A DNA stretch of 64,000 nt, from contig NZ_LAQT01000007.1 in NCBI RefSeq assembly GCF_001294205.1, positions 62,001-126,000 of the forward strand. The letters are read 5' to 3'. This document shows, piece by piece, positions 9,051 through 17,131 of the stretch. Origin of the DNA: Amantichitinum ursilacus (GTDB lineage: Bacteria > Pseudomonadota > Gammaproteobacteria > Burkholderiales > Chitinibacteraceae). The position numbers were made by a program, and so were the translations under genes. The first letter of the stretch is position 1. Every line of letters starts with the position of its first letter. The notes below the pieces were generated by a model, which was not told where the DNA came from, ran no database searches, and saw only the letters and a program-made list of their open reading frames with translations.

Positions 9051-10307
9051 TTATTTTGTTGCAGACAGCTTCTGATTCCAGTAAGCGACGGCGGCATCCA
9101 GCGCGTCTTTGGCCGACTTGCGACCTTCAATGGCTGACTGCAATTCATCCTGCAATTTCTTGTTCATCGATGCTTCATCGGGCAGGCCGGTGACGGTCAA
9201 AGTACGCGCATTCACAATGGCTTTGGCAGCCACGGCGCGACCATGCTCAATTGGATCAGCCGAATTGGCGCCCGCCTGGAAATACGCATCAGTAACGGAT
9301 TTGCGTGTGGACGGGAACGTGGTTTCAGTGGCTTTGGAAAAGCGCAGCTGGTTCTCGTCATTGGTCAGAAACTGACCCAGTTTGACGGCGGCATCCACGT
9401 TTTTGGTGCCTTTGGGCACCGACCAGAAGAACAGATAGCCACCAAACGGCGTATTGCCTTTGGATACCGGGAACGGCGCAGTCACAGTCTGGGCGTAGAT
9501 GGTTTTGGCGTCGGTTTGCGTGCGCTTGAGCGCTTGCGGCGCGGTGGTCATCATCGCAATCTTGCCCGAATCATAAGCGGCAATTTCTTGCTCGAATTCC
9601 ATCTTGAAAACGTCTTTCGGAATTGAACCGTCTTTATAAGCCTGGGCAAAACGCTCAACAAATTTGACGTGCGCCGGGCTATTAAAGACCGCCTTGCCAT
9701 CTTTGATGACGGGCAGGCCTTCATACATAAACCAGCTGGAAAATTCTTGCAGCTTGGGGGCAAAGCCAGCCACACCGGCTTTGTCTTTCAGTGCTTTGGA
9801 ATCACTGAACAATTGGTCCAGCGTTTTGGGGGCATCTTTCAGGCCGGCTTTATCAAACAGCGCCTTGTTATAGGCAATGATCGACACCGAGTTGTACCAG
9901 GGCAGACCGTAGACTTTGCCGCCGTAGGTCACGTCTTTGATGGCGCCATCAGCGTAAGTGTTTTTAAAGCTGGCGATCTTGCTATCAAGTGGCTCGATCA
10001 GACCTTTTTGCGCATATTCTGCCGCCCAAGGCACGGGCAGGTTAACCAGCGACGGCGCAGTGCCACCGGCGACGGCGGCCACAAAGCGCGGCTGGAAGGC
10101 ATCCCAGTCGACATCAACCCAAACGGCTTCGATGTCGTTTTGTGAGCTATTGAATTTGGCAGTCAGCTCTTTCATGACCGCGTCAAACTTGGGGGACAGA
10201 CTGTTGGACCAGAATTCGATTTTGGTCTTGTCGGCGGCCGCAGCCGGGAGCGATGCCATTGCGCAGCATGCGACCGTAACGGCCAGCATGATTTTGTTGA
10301 GCTTCAT
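9051..10307 (-). CDS. Sugar ABC transporter substrate-binding protein 2 (SBP family 1)
   Basis: 418 aa periplasmic protein with a Sec signal peptide (hydrophobic core IMLAVTVACCAMASL, cleavage after PAAAA). It is the first gene of the transport operon and a tandem paralogue of the next gene, sharing GKVYGLPWYNSVSIIAYNK-type and KATETTFPSTRK-type blocks. Two binding proteins feeding one permease pair could widen substrate range or differ in affinity. The Shine-Dalgarno is AGAGGAAA. Most conserved binding-cleft segments are present in both copies, so neither looks broken. The ligand cannot be read from sequence; an amino sugar is the best contextual guess. Confidence 0.92.
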   Translation of the reverse strand: MKLNKIMLAVTVACCAMASLPAAAADKTKIEFWSNSLSPKFDAVMKELTAKFNSSQNDIEAVWVDVDWDAFQPRFVAAVAGGTAPSLVNLPVPWAAEYAQKGLIEPLDSKIASFKNTYADGAIKDVTYGGKVYGLPWYNSVSIIAYNKALFDKAGLKDAPKTLDQLFSDSKALKDKAGVAGFAPKLQEFSSWFMYEGLPVIKDGKAVFNSPAHVKFVERFAQAYKDGSIPKDVFKMEFEQEIAAYDSGKIAMMTTAPQALKRTQTDAKTIYAQTVTAPFPVSKGNTPFGGYLFFWSVPKGTKNVDAAVKLGQFLTNDENQLRFSKATETTFPSTRKSVTDAYFQAGANSADPIEHGRAVAAKAIVNARTLTVTGLPDEASMNKKLQDELQSAIEGRKSAKDALDAAVAYWNQKLSATK

Positions 10308-10827
10308 CTCGCGTTTCCTCTGTGTTCCGGTTTGTCGGGTCGCACATTGCTGTGCGCCACTTACGGCTCAGGAGGGACTACGCAGCGCAAACAACATACA
10401 GCGAGAAGCTCATCCAGAAACTACAGACGTGCCGGCCCAGACGAAACCCGGACGCGCCAAGGGCATCGGGTTCTATGTGATCGTCGTTCGATTCCGCGGA
10501 TGCACCGGCTGCGTTGTTTTATAAAGGTCGCAGACCTGATCCATCCATCCTCTGCTACCCGCTCGTTGTTGGCGGGCTTATGTACTTGTTTCAACGCCCC
10601 GCGGTCGCCGGGCCTTGCCACCCCGTTTTCGAGGCTCAGGCAGATTACAACAAAATATCAATACGGTGAAACACTTCCATCGCCCCAGATTCAGGCTGGC
10701 GGCGCACCAGAATCCGGCAATCACCCTGCCCTATGCTGACAGCATGTAGTCAAATACACCACGCGTATGAACGGCCACTACGTACGGACCAACGGCAAAG
10801 CATGTAAAGCGTTTGAAATGATTGGCT
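10308..10827. other. 520-bp non-coding region upstream of the transporter operon
   Basis: No convincing gene on either strand. It must hold the transporter promoter on the minus strand. A candidate -10 TATAAA (10518-10523) has the dyad AGGTC-TGC-GACCT (10525-10537) just upstream, within the would-be spacer, but the -35 is poor. No terminator hairpin was seen after the gntR stop. Confidence 0.5.
10518..10548 (-). promoter_or_regulatory. Candidate promoter/operator of the sugar transporter operon
   Basis: On the minus strand a TATAAA hexamer (10518-10523) follows the 13-bp dyad AGGTCTGCGACCT (10525-10537). The -35 (about TGGATG, spacing 18) is weak, which would suit activation or leave the call wrong. 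The dyad resembles the GGTC...GACC arms of HutC/NagR-type sites but has one extra central base. Confidence 0.35.
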
Positions 10828-11568
10828 TTATCGGTGCAACTCGACCACAAAGTCGTAGTAATCGCTGCGGAACCACGAATGCGTCAACTCCACCGGCAAG
10901 CCGTTTTCCAGATAACCCACACGCACCAAATGCAGCATCGCGTGGCCTTCCGGGATTCCGGCAAGGTCTGCAATTCGAGAATTTGCGTTGACCGCAGCGA
11001 TATTCTGTATCGCGCGTACAACACTTAGCTTGGCGTTCTGCATGTACTCGTACAGCGAATCCCCAATCTTGTGCGGATCGCTGACCAGATGATGCGGCAG
11101 CGCAGTTTCTTCGACGGCCATAACCACTTCGTTCGCGGTCCGCACGCGCAACAAGCGCGAAACCTTGGCGTTGGGGGCCAGATTCAGTCGCATCAGCTCT
11201 TCTGCGGTGGCCGGGCCCACCTCGCGACGTAACCACCTGCTGCCTGGCGTAAAACCTCTTTGTTTCAACATCTCAGACAAGTTGGTCAGGCGCGACAGCG
11301 ATTGCTCCAGCTTGGGCGTGATAAACGTGCCCGCGCCCTGACGGCGCACGATCATGCCTTGTTCGTACAACAGGTCGAGCGACTTGCGCGCGGTAACGCG
11401 CGAAACGCCCAGCACCTCACAGAAGGTGCGCTCGGACGGCAGCGGATCATCGGCTTTCCAGAAGCCGGCATGGATGGCGGCTGCCAGTTTGTGGCTCAGT
11501 TGCAGATACAGCGGTGTGGCGCTGTCCGCGTCCGGCTTCAGAAACAGCAGCTTTTGCTGTTGATCCAT
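10828..11568 (-). CDS. GntR-family regulator, HutC/UTRA subfamily (NagR/DasR-like)
   Basis: 246 aa from ATG 11568, which has AAGGAG nine bases upstream; an ATG two codons earlier (11574) is possible but too close to that site. The N-terminal winged helix-turn-helix includes PLPSERTFCEVLGVSRVTARKSL (about 40-65) and the wing QGAGTFITPK. The C-terminal UTRA domain contains the VVMAVEETALP and EYMQNAKLSVVRAIQ segments and ends in HSWFRSDYYDFVVELHR, the usual HutC-family finish. UTRA domains bind small ligands such as GlcNAc-6-phosphate. The gene lies between the amino-sugar kinase and the transporter operon and probably represses both; the palindrome at 12682-12698 is the best operator candidate. 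Confidence 0.9.
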   Translation of the reverse strand: MDQQQKLLFLKPDADSATPLYLQLSHKLAAAIHAGFWKADDPLPSERTFCEVLGVSRVTARKSLDLLYEQGMIVRRQGAGTFITPKLEQSLSRLTNLSEMLKQRGFTPGSRWLRREVGPATAEELMRLNLAPNAKVSRLLRVRTANEVVMAVEETALPHHLVSDPHKIGDSLYEYMQNAKLSVVRAIQNIAAVNANSRIADLAGIPEGHAMLHLVRVGYLENGLPVELTHSWFRSDYYDFVVELHR

Positions 11569-11671
11569 CGCCATGTTCTCCTTCGCGACCGCGCGCAAAC
11601 GCACGGCCGATGTCATCGCAAAGTACGCGCTGGCGGGTTTGGCTTCAAACCGCGCCAGCGTGAGCGCCGCG

Positions 11672-12550
11672 TTAGCCAGTAATGGCTTTGTGGATCAGGA
11701 TCAACGCGCCAGCGCAGGAATCTTTTTGCGGACGGCTGGTAGTCGCCAGGAAATCGGCCGGAATATACGGACGCAGTGCTTCAGACAAACCACCGCCGCA
11801 AATCGCCAGCGGCAAGGCCGGCGCGGTGGCGCGTAATGCTTTACCAATAATTTCGATTTCGCGGCCAGCTTCGGCCAGAAAGCGCGCGGCCACGGCGTCG
11901 GTGGTGCCAAACTCAACCACAATCGGCGACAGCGAGGCGCATTCGCCCTGCTTCATCTTGCCCATCCAGGCGAAGATGGCTTCTTTGGTTTCACCCACCA
12001 CGCTAAACAGTTTGCGACCGAAGTCGGTCAGCGGCTCGCGGCCGTCAAACACGCGTTGCACGTGGTTGATCGCCTTCAGGCCCAGATAGGCGCCCGAGCC
12101 TTCGTCCGAGGTCGGAAAGCCCCAGCCGCCCACTTCGATGCGCGCGCCATCGGGCAACCACGCCTCGCCAATCGAGCCGGTGCCGACGGCGATAATGCCG
12201 CCATGCGCGCCGTTATGCGCGCCCAGCAAAGTGGAAAACCCATCGGATTCGACAATCACGCGGCCATAGCCGGGATTGGTATTTTCAAATTCGGCGGCCC
12301 AGGCGCGGTTGTGCACGCCAGACAACCCAAAGCCCACGGCGCAACGGCTGCGATCGGGCGTAATGCCCAGCGCATCAAAACCCTTGGCGATGGTCTCGTT
12401 GATATTAACCCACGCTTTTTCGATGCCTTGTTGCAGCGCCGATGCGCCGCCTTCGGCGCGAACCAGCTCCACGCCGTCCAGGCCCGAAATGGCAATCCGC
12501 GTGCCGGTGCCGCCACCATCAACGCCAATCAGATATTGAATGTCTTGCAT
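11672..12550 (-). CDS. BadF/BadG-type ATPase, GspK-like glucosamine/GlcNAc kinase
   Basis: 292 aa cytoplasmic sugar kinase of the ASKHA fold. The N-terminal phosphate loop is LIGVDGGGTGTR (7-18), the second ATP motif is IIAVGTGSIGEAW, followed by GGWGFPTSDEGSGAYLGLKAI, and a third glycine motif AICGGGLSEAL lies near the end. This order and the GSGA box match what I recall of Vibrio GspK glucosamine kinase (about 294 aa). It would phosphorylate the imported amino sugar at C6. It is transcribed from its own promoter (12676-12704) and is followed by gntR in the same direction. GlcN versus GlcNAc specificity is not decided by the sequence. Confidence 0.85.
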   Translation of the reverse strand: MQDIQYLIGVDGGGTGTRIAISGLDGVELVRAEGGASALQQGIEKAWVNINETIAKGFDALGITPDRSRCAVGFGLSGVHNRAWAAEFENTNPGYGRVIVESDGFSTLLGAHNGAHGGIIAVGTGSIGEAWLPDGARIEVGGWGFPTSDEGSGAYLGLKAINHVQRVFDGREPLTDFGRKLFSVVGETKEAIFAWMGKMKQGECASLSPIVVEFGTTDAVAARFLAEAGREIEIIGKALRATAPALPLAICGGGLSEALRPYIPADFLATTSRPQKDSCAGALILIHKAITG

Positions 12551-12610
12551 GACCGTTTCCTTCCTCTAGCATCCACTGGGTAAATCGTTTGTATTTGTTG
12601 CTTTTTTAAT

Positions 12611-12658
12611 TGCCGGGTCATCCCGGTCAAGCGAATGCCGCCATAAGCGGCGGCATTC
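12611..12658 (-). promoter_or_regulatory. Two hairpins in the 5' leader of the kinase transcript
   Basis: A perfect 10-bp stem GAATGCCGCC / GGCGGCATTC (12633-12642 with 12649-12658, 6-nt loop) is followed by a smaller CCGGG-ATGA-CCCGG stem (about 12613-12626). Both lie between the inferred promoter and the kinase start. Neither has a U-run in the minus direction, so they are not standard terminators. Confidence 0.5.
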
Positions 12659-12675
12659 TGAAGGCATAACCAGTG

Positions 12676-12704
12676 AATCTAGTCAGGCAATACCTGACTG
12701 TCAA
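12676..12704 (-). promoter_or_regulatory. Kinase promoter with palindromic operator in the spacer
   Basis: Minus strand: TTGACA (12699-12704), then the 17-bp palindrome GTCAGGTATTGCCTGAC (12682-12698), then TAGATT (12676-12681). The -35 is perfect and the spacing ideal. Six-base arms are perfectly complementary, seven if the flanking A and T are counted. The -35 overlaps the cysH stop codon. A repressor bound here would block RNA polymerase; GntR is the likely protein, by proximity. Confidence 0.78.
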
Positions 12705-13438
12705 CGACCCGGGGCCGCAGACAATGAACTAGAGACAGGAATAATGCTGACCACGTCGCTTTTCACGTGCAGACCGCATTCTTTGTTCTCCGGATTTTCC
12801 CACCACCAGCGGCCGGCGCGTACGTCTTCGCCCACCGCGATGGCGCGCGTACAGGGCGCGCAACCAATCGACGGATAGTGTTTATCATGCAAAGCGTTAT
12901 ACGGCACGTTGTTGGCGCGCAGATAAGCCCACACATCTTTTTCGGTCCATTCAATCAGTGGATTGAATTTTTCCAGACCATTGCCGCTGTCGTATTCCTG
13001 ATTGCCCAGGTCGGTGCGCGTGGGCGATTGTTCGCGACGCAAGCCGGTTACCCACGCGGTTTTGCCCGCCAGCGCGCGTTTAAGCGGTTCGCCTTTGCGG
13101 ATGTGGCAACAGGCTTTGCGCAATTCGATCGAATCGTAAATCGAGTTGATACCGTTGGCGTTCACCCAGCTTTCTATCTGGCCCGCATCGGGGAAAAACA
13201 CCTGCACCGGATGCGACGGATAACGCTCGTGCACCTTTTGCATCAGCTCGTAGGTTTCATTGGGCAAGCGCCCGGTGTCCAGGCTGAATGACTGGATATT
13301 GATGTTGTGCTTTGCAATCAGGTCGGTCAGCACCATGTCTTCTGCGCCAAACGAATTGGCAAACACGGCCGGTTTGAATTCCGTGCCGATGCGCTGCAAT
13401 AACGCCAGGGTATCGGCGATTTTTTGTTCCAGATCCAT
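12701..13438 (-). CDS. cysH: Adenylyl-sulfate (APS) reductase, Fe-S type CysH
   Basis: 245 aa. It reduces activated sulfate to sulfite with thioredoxin in assimilatory sulfate reduction. The N-terminal PP-loop/adenylyl-binding part is seen in FANSFGAEDMVLTDLI (26-41) and FSLDTGRLPNETYELM. Cys110-Cys111 and Cys193-x2-Cys196 are the four [4Fe-4S] ligands that distinguish APS reductases from the cluster-free PAPS reductases. Catalytic Cys221 lies in KECGLH at the C-terminal tail. It is downstream of the TauE-type gene in the same direction, and cysB diverges from that pair, fitting CysB control. Its stop codon forms part of the -35 of the kinase promoter. Confidence 0.93.
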   Translation of the reverse strand: MDLEQKIADTLALLQRIGTEFKPAVFANSFGAEDMVLTDLIAKHNINIQSFSLDTGRLPNETYELMQKVHERYPSHPVQVFFPDAGQIESWVNANGINSIYDSIELRKACCHIRKGEPLKRALAGKTAWVTGLRREQSPTRTDLGNQEYDSGNGLEKFNPLIEWTEKDVWAYLRANNVPYNALHDKHYPSIGCAPCTRAIAVGEDVRAGRWWWENPENKECGLHVKSDVVSIIPVSSSLSAAPGR

Positions 13439-13465
13439 ACCTGCTCCGCAATTAAATCCGGGGTT

Positions 13466-14245
13466 TTAAAACACCAGTTTGGCACCCACGATGGCCAGCA
13501 TCACCGCCAGCGCCGGGCGCAGAAAGCGATCGGGCAAACGGCCCGCCAGATGGCTCCCCACATAGATGCCGGGCAAGGAGCCCATTAACAAGAAGCCGAG
13601 TATATGCAAATCCAGATTGCCCAGACCAGCGTGGCCCAGCCCGGCCACCAACGTTAACGGCACGGCGTGAGCAATCTCGGTGCCCACCAGGCGCGACGTG
13701 GGCAGCAGCGGGTACAGCGCAAACAACGCCACGGTGCCCAACGCGCCTGCGCCAATCGACGACAACGTCACAATCACGCCCAGCACCACACCGGTGAACA
13801 CGGTGGCGGCGACGGTCTTGCGCGAGCGCATGGTCTCGGCGCTGACCACGGCCCCCCGCCCCATCAGGCGTTGCAGCACCGGTTTGAGCAAAATGGCGGC
13901 GGAGGTCAACAGCAAAGCCACGCCCAGCGTTGATTTGATCAGCGCATTGATGGCTTTGGTGTCCGCGCCGCATACGTGCAGCAGCACCAGCGTGACGATG
14001 GCGGCAGGCACGCTGCCCACGGCCAGCCAGCCGGTCACGCGCCAATCAATATTGCGATGTTTGTGATGAACCCAGACGCTGCTGCCCTTGGTGATGGCGG
14101 CGTACAGCAAATCGGTGCCGACGGCGGTGGCCGGGTTGATGCCGAAATACAACAGGATGGGCGTCATCAAGGAACCGCCGCCTACACCGGTCATGCCCAC
14201 GATAAAACCAACCAGCAAACCCGCAACGATAAAGCCTGTATTCAC
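13466..14245 (-). CDS. TauE/SafE-family membrane protein (putative sulfite/anion exporter)
   Basis: 259 aa from GTG 14245, chosen because AAGGG lies six bases upstream; a longer frame to 14296 adds residues with no membrane character. It shows the two-repeat TauE layout: GFIVGMTGVGGGSLMTPILL in the first half and VTLSSIGAGALGTVALFALYP in the second, with about eight transmembrane segments. The family exports sulfite, sulfoacetate or related anions. Position between cysH and cysB suggests sulfite efflux or sulfur-compound transport in assimilation. The substrate is inference. Confidence 0.87.
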   Translation of the reverse strand: MNTGFIVAGLLVGFIVGMTGVGGGSLMTPILLYFGINPATAVGTDLLYAAITKGSSVWVHHKHRNIDWRVTGWLAVGSVPAAIVTLVLLHVCGADTKAINALIKSTLGVALLLTSAAILLKPVLQRLMGRGAVVSAETMRSRKTVAATVFTGVVLGVIVTLSSIGAGALGTVALFALYPLLPTSRLVGTEIAHAVPLTLVAGLGHAGLGNLDLHILGFLLMGSLPGIYVGSHLAGRLPDRFLRPALAVMLAIVGAKLVF

Positions 14246-14333
14246 TTGGACCCTTGCCAACCGGAACTTGCCGACCGCTTTGGCGCAGGGGCGCAAAGCA
14301 GTGGGGAATGGATTAAAAACCGCAGAACGCGCG

Positions 14334-14339
14334 ATTATA
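14334..14339 (-). promoter_or_regulatory. -10 element for the tauE-like/cysH transcript
   Basis: The minus strand has a perfect TATAAT here, about 90 bp upstream of the TauE-type start. The hexamer 17 bp upstream (CTAAAG) does not match a -35, as expected for an activator-dependent promoter. CysB, whose gene diverges from this interval, is the likely activator. Confidence 0.55.
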
Positions 14340-14410
14340 GCAACGGGTTTATATTGCTTTAGACTGTTATGTTAAGATTTTAGAAGGTCTGGTTATTTAT
14401 TGGTGCTGCG

Positions 14411-15385
14411 ATGAAATTACAACAATTACGATACCTGGTAGAAGTAGCAAAACAAGGGCTCAACGTCTCCGAAGCGGCGGAGAAACTGCATACCTCGCAA
14501 CCCGGGATTTCCAAGCAGATTCGTTTGCTCGAAGACGAACTGGGCGTGCAGGTGTTTATCCGTAACGGCAAGCGTGTCGTGGATGTCACCGCGCCAGGCC
14601 GCGAAATTCTGCGCATTTCTGAACGCATCCTGATGCAAGCGCAAAACCTCAAACGCATTGGCGAGGAATTCGTCAACGTGGAAGGCGGCAGCCTGACCAT
14701 TGCCACCACGCATACCCAGGCGCGCTACGCCCTGCCCCGCACCATCAAGGCCTTCTTGTCGCGCTACCCCAAGGTGCGCTTGTCGATCAAACAGGGCAGC
14801 CCCACGCAGATCAGCGAAATGGTGGTCGAAGGCGCGGCGGATCTGGCCATCGCCACCGAAGGCATCGATCATTATCACGAGCTGGCCATGCTGCCGTGCT
14901 ACGACTGGAACCGCTCGATTGTGGTGCCGGCCGACCACCCGCTGACGGCGCTTGACCACGCTATCCGTTTGGAAGACGTGGCGGCCTATCCGCTGATTAC
15001 CTATGACTTTGCCTTTACCGGCCGCTCGCTGATTAATCGCGCGTTCGAACAACGTGGTCTGACGCCGAATGTGGTGCTGACCGCCATCGATTCGGACGTG
15101 ATCAAAACCTACGTCGGCCTCGGTCTGGGCGTCGGCATCCTGGCGAGCATGGCCTTTGAACCCGACCGCGACCACGGCCTGGTGGCCATAGACGCCAGCC
15201 ATCTGTTCGAGCCATCCACCACCCGCATCGGTGTGCGCCGTGACGCCTATTTGCGTGGCTATGCCTTTGATTTTATTGAGCTGTTCTCGCCCCATCTAAA
15301 CCGCGAAGTGGTGCACGCGGCGCTGCTGATGAACGAACCAGATGGCGGTGATCACGCCATTGATATTGGCGATGACGACGAGTAA
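14411..15385 (+). CDS. cysB: LysR-type transcriptional regulator CysB
   Basis: 324 aa, the normal CysB length. The N-terminal helix-turn-helix contains KLQQLRYLVEVAKQGLNVSEAAEKLHTSQPGISKQIRLLED (split here as residues 2-42). The effector domain carries the CysB-specific TTHTQARYALP (about 99-109), IKQGSPTQISEMV and YDFAFTGRSLINRAFEQRGL stretches, where N-acetylserine/O-acetylserine and sulfide act. The first T/H cluster separates it from other LysR proteins. It is divergent from the tauE-like/cysH pair and should activate it in sulfur limitation. A strong terminator follows. Its C-terminus is acidic (GDDDE). Confidence 0.95.
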   Translation: MKLQQLRYLVEVAKQGLNVSEAAEKLHTSQPGISKQIRLLEDELGVQVFIRNGKRVVDVTAPGREILRISERILMQAQNLKRIGEEFVNVEGGSLTIATTHTQARYALPRTIKAFLSRYPKVRLSIKQGSPTQISEMVVEGAADLAIATEGIDHYHELAMLPCYDWNRSIVVPADHPLTALDHAIRLEDVAAYPLITYDFAFTGRSLINRAFEQRGLTPNVVLTAIDSDVIKTYVGLGLGVGILASMAFEPDRDHGLVAIDASHLFEPSTTRIGVRRDAYLRGYAFDFIELFSPHLNREVVHAALLMNEPDGGDHAIDIGDDDE

Positions 15386-15404
15386 ATCATCGGCGGTCCA
15401 GGCA

Positions 15405-15438
15405 TAAAAAAACGGCGCATCGAGCGCCGTTTTTTTTC
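15405..15438 (+). terminator. Rho-independent terminator after cysB
   Basis: A-run, stem ACGGCGC / GCGCCGT with 5-nt loop ATCGA, then a run of T's (15430-15437). The A-run mirrors the T-run, so it may also serve the convergent DUF2322 transcript on the minus strand. Confidence 0.92.
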
Positions 15439-15451
15439 GTCTAGAACCAAC

Positions 15452-15763
15452 TCAAGCCGCGATCAGCCGCACCGCCAGCGCCTGGCCGCCCTCGGCCAGC
15501 ACCAGCAACCGATCAATATTCGGATGCTTGCCCGGGTTGGCCACCGCATCGGCGGTATGTTCGGCGTACAGGCGCAAGCCTTTATCCGCCGCCACGGCGT
15601 CGAGCGCGCCAAATTCCTGATACAGCGCGTGGTAGACGCGCACGCTGCCCGCTTGGCCGGGTTGATTGTCCAGGCGGCCGGTGACGGTGTCGCCATCAAG
15701 GATTTCCAGCGCAGCCAGATGCGCCACGCTGGGCAGCGTGTCCAGAATTTCTTTAAACGTCAT
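15452..15763 (-). CDS. DUF2322 family protein
   Basis: 103 aa, cytoplasmic, no signal peptide or membrane segment. The pattern FKEILDTLPSVAHLAALEILD at the start, then GQAGSVRVYHAL, GLRLYAEHTADA and PGKHPNIDRLL, matches the DUF2322 family as I recall it, including the conserved AEHT and PG-HPNIDRL motifs. The function of the family is unknown. It follows the degenerate HD-GYP gene by 65 bp on the same strand and ends against the terminator shared with cysB. Its small size and intact motifs suggest a complete gene. Confidence 0.8.
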   Translation of the reverse strand: MTFKEILDTLPSVAHLAALEILDGDTVTGRLDNQPGQAGSVRVYHALYQEFGALDAVAADKGLRLYAEHTADAVANPGKHPNIDRLLVLAEGGQALAVRLIAA

Positions 15764-15828
15764 AGTGATTCACGATCAACAAGGGAAGAAATCAAAGCGC
15801 CGGTGACGAGCATCCGCACCGACGATGC

Positions 15829-16800
15829 TTACAATCCGGCGGCGGTGGCGCCCCAGACGTGGGTGGAACGCAGGCGTCCGGCCAGCAAACGCGGATCAAG
15901 CACGTGGGCGATCTGATAGCCTGCTTGCGCGGTATCGCGCGGCGGCGAATCGGGCACCGGGTTGCCTTTGGCGTCCAGCAACGACACCACCGACGGTGCG
16001 TGGTCATCGTCGCCGGCGTGGCGCACCACGGCCACTTCGCCGTTACGCAATTGCACGACCGCACCGGGCGGATACACGCCAATGGTTTCGCGGAACAGCG
16101 CGCCAAATTTGGCATCAACGCCGCCGTTTTGCGCCAGGCTCTCAAACATCGCGTTATCCACCGCCGAAGCCTTACGCCATGCGCTCTGCGTCAGCATGGC
16201 GCAATAACGGTCGGCCAGGCCGATCAAACGCGCTTCAAAGCGGATCTGTTCGCCGCTCAGTCTGGCCGGATAACCGCTGCCGTCAGGCGCTTCGTGGTGC
16301 TGCAGCACGCAATCCAGCCAGGTCAGGTCCGCCACGCCCAGACCGCGCAACATATCACGGCCCAATTGCGGGTGTTCCTGCATGGTGATGCGCTGTGCGG
16401 GCGTGAGCGGGCCTGCTTGTTGGGTCAGCGTTTCCTGCAGCGCCAGCATGGCGATATTCATGGTCAGCGCGGCGCAGACCACCGACTGGCGTTCCAGCAA
16501 CGGCATCCCGACCCGGCGCGCCACAATCTCGACCACGGTGGCGGTATCCGCTGCATGGCGTACGCCGTAACCACCTTCTTGCGCATGCAGAATCACGGCC
16601 AACGCCACATCGCTGTCCTGCATACACGCCAGCTGGATTTGCTGAGCAATTTCGGTAATGCGTTGCGGCAGATCGTTGATGGTTTCTGCTTGCTCCAGCA
16701 CCTGCAACAGGCGAAAACGCGCCTGCAGTATCTGGCTGGCAACAGACAGACCGCGAGTGGTCGGGGTGGCGGAATCGCCAGAGGCAAGCGCGGGCGGCAT
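15829..16800 (-). CDS. HD-GYP-like protein with degenerate HD motif
   Basis: 323 aa from ATG 16800; the frame stays open to 16911, but the extra codons require a TTG start. HD-GYP proteins normally hydrolyse cyclic di-GMP. The GYP half is intact: HHEAPDGSGYP (168-178), then LIGLADRYCAML. The metal-binding HD doublet expected in AALLHDIGK is replaced: the sequence reads AALTMNIAM, with Met114-Asn115 instead of His-Asp. His82 of the first motif and EHPQLGRDML remain. Catalysis is therefore doubtful; it may bind nucleotide or act as a scaffold. A low-complexity Pro/Ser/Thr N-terminus precedes a helical region. It lies downstream of iscX on the same strand. Confidence 0.8.
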   Translation of the reverse strand: MPPALASGDSATPTTRGLSVASQILQARFRLLQVLEQAETINDLPQRITEIAQQIQLACMQDSDVALAVILHAQEGGYGVRHAADTATVVEIVARRVGMPLLERQSVVCAALTMNIAMLALQETLTQQAGPLTPAQRITMQEHPQLGRDMLRGLGVADLTWLDCVLQHHEAPDGSGYPARLSGEQIRFEARLIGLADRYCAMLTQSAWRKASAVDNAMFESLAQNGGVDAKFGALFRETIGVYPPGAVVQLRNGEVAVVRHAGDDDHAPSVVSLLDAKGNPVPDSPPRDTAQAGYQIAHVLDPRLLAGRLRSTHVWGATAAGL

Positions 16801-16939
16801 CGAGATCAGTGCTCCACTAAAAACCGGGTTACATCGGGGAAATGACGAGGGATCATGGCGCGAATCCGCCAGCCCGGCAACGGCCGTCGGGATGGAACAC
16901 GCGTGGGACAATCACCCCACCCGCGGCGCGCCCGCGTGA

Positions 16940-17131
16940 TCAGATCTCGTCGATCCAGGCTTGCTGGATGGCCTCAAGGATCTTTTCACCGCAGCGCTTG
17001 GGATCATCGTCAAAGTCATCCAGCGCCAGCACCAGATCCATCAGTTCGGTAAACCGAACCGTGCGCGGGTCGACTTCGGGGTAGCGATCAGCCAGCTCGA
17101 TCGCGATATCCAGCGAATCAGTCCATTTCAT
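16940..17131 (-). CDS. iscX: Fe-S assembly protein IscX
   Basis: 63 aa acidic protein (family about 66 aa). IscX binds IscS and iron and tunes the rate of Fe-S assembly. The family pattern is clear: MKWTDSLDIAIELADRYPEVD, then DPRTVRFTELMDLVLALDDF, then DDDPKRCGEKILEAI and a final WIDEI. The start overlaps the stop of the YbaK-like gene as ATGA, so the two are coupled. Its usual place in the isc operon is immediately after fdx; here a YbaK-like gene is inserted between. Confidence 0.94.
   Translation of the reverse strand: MKWTDSLDIAIELADRYPEVDPRTVRFTELMDLVLALDDFDDDPKRCGEKILEAIQQAWIDEI

Noticed and set aside
12633-12658. Transcription terminator for cysH
   Set aside because: The stem is strong but no U-run follows in the minus direction, and it lies downstream of a good promoter, so it is better read as a 5' leader structure.
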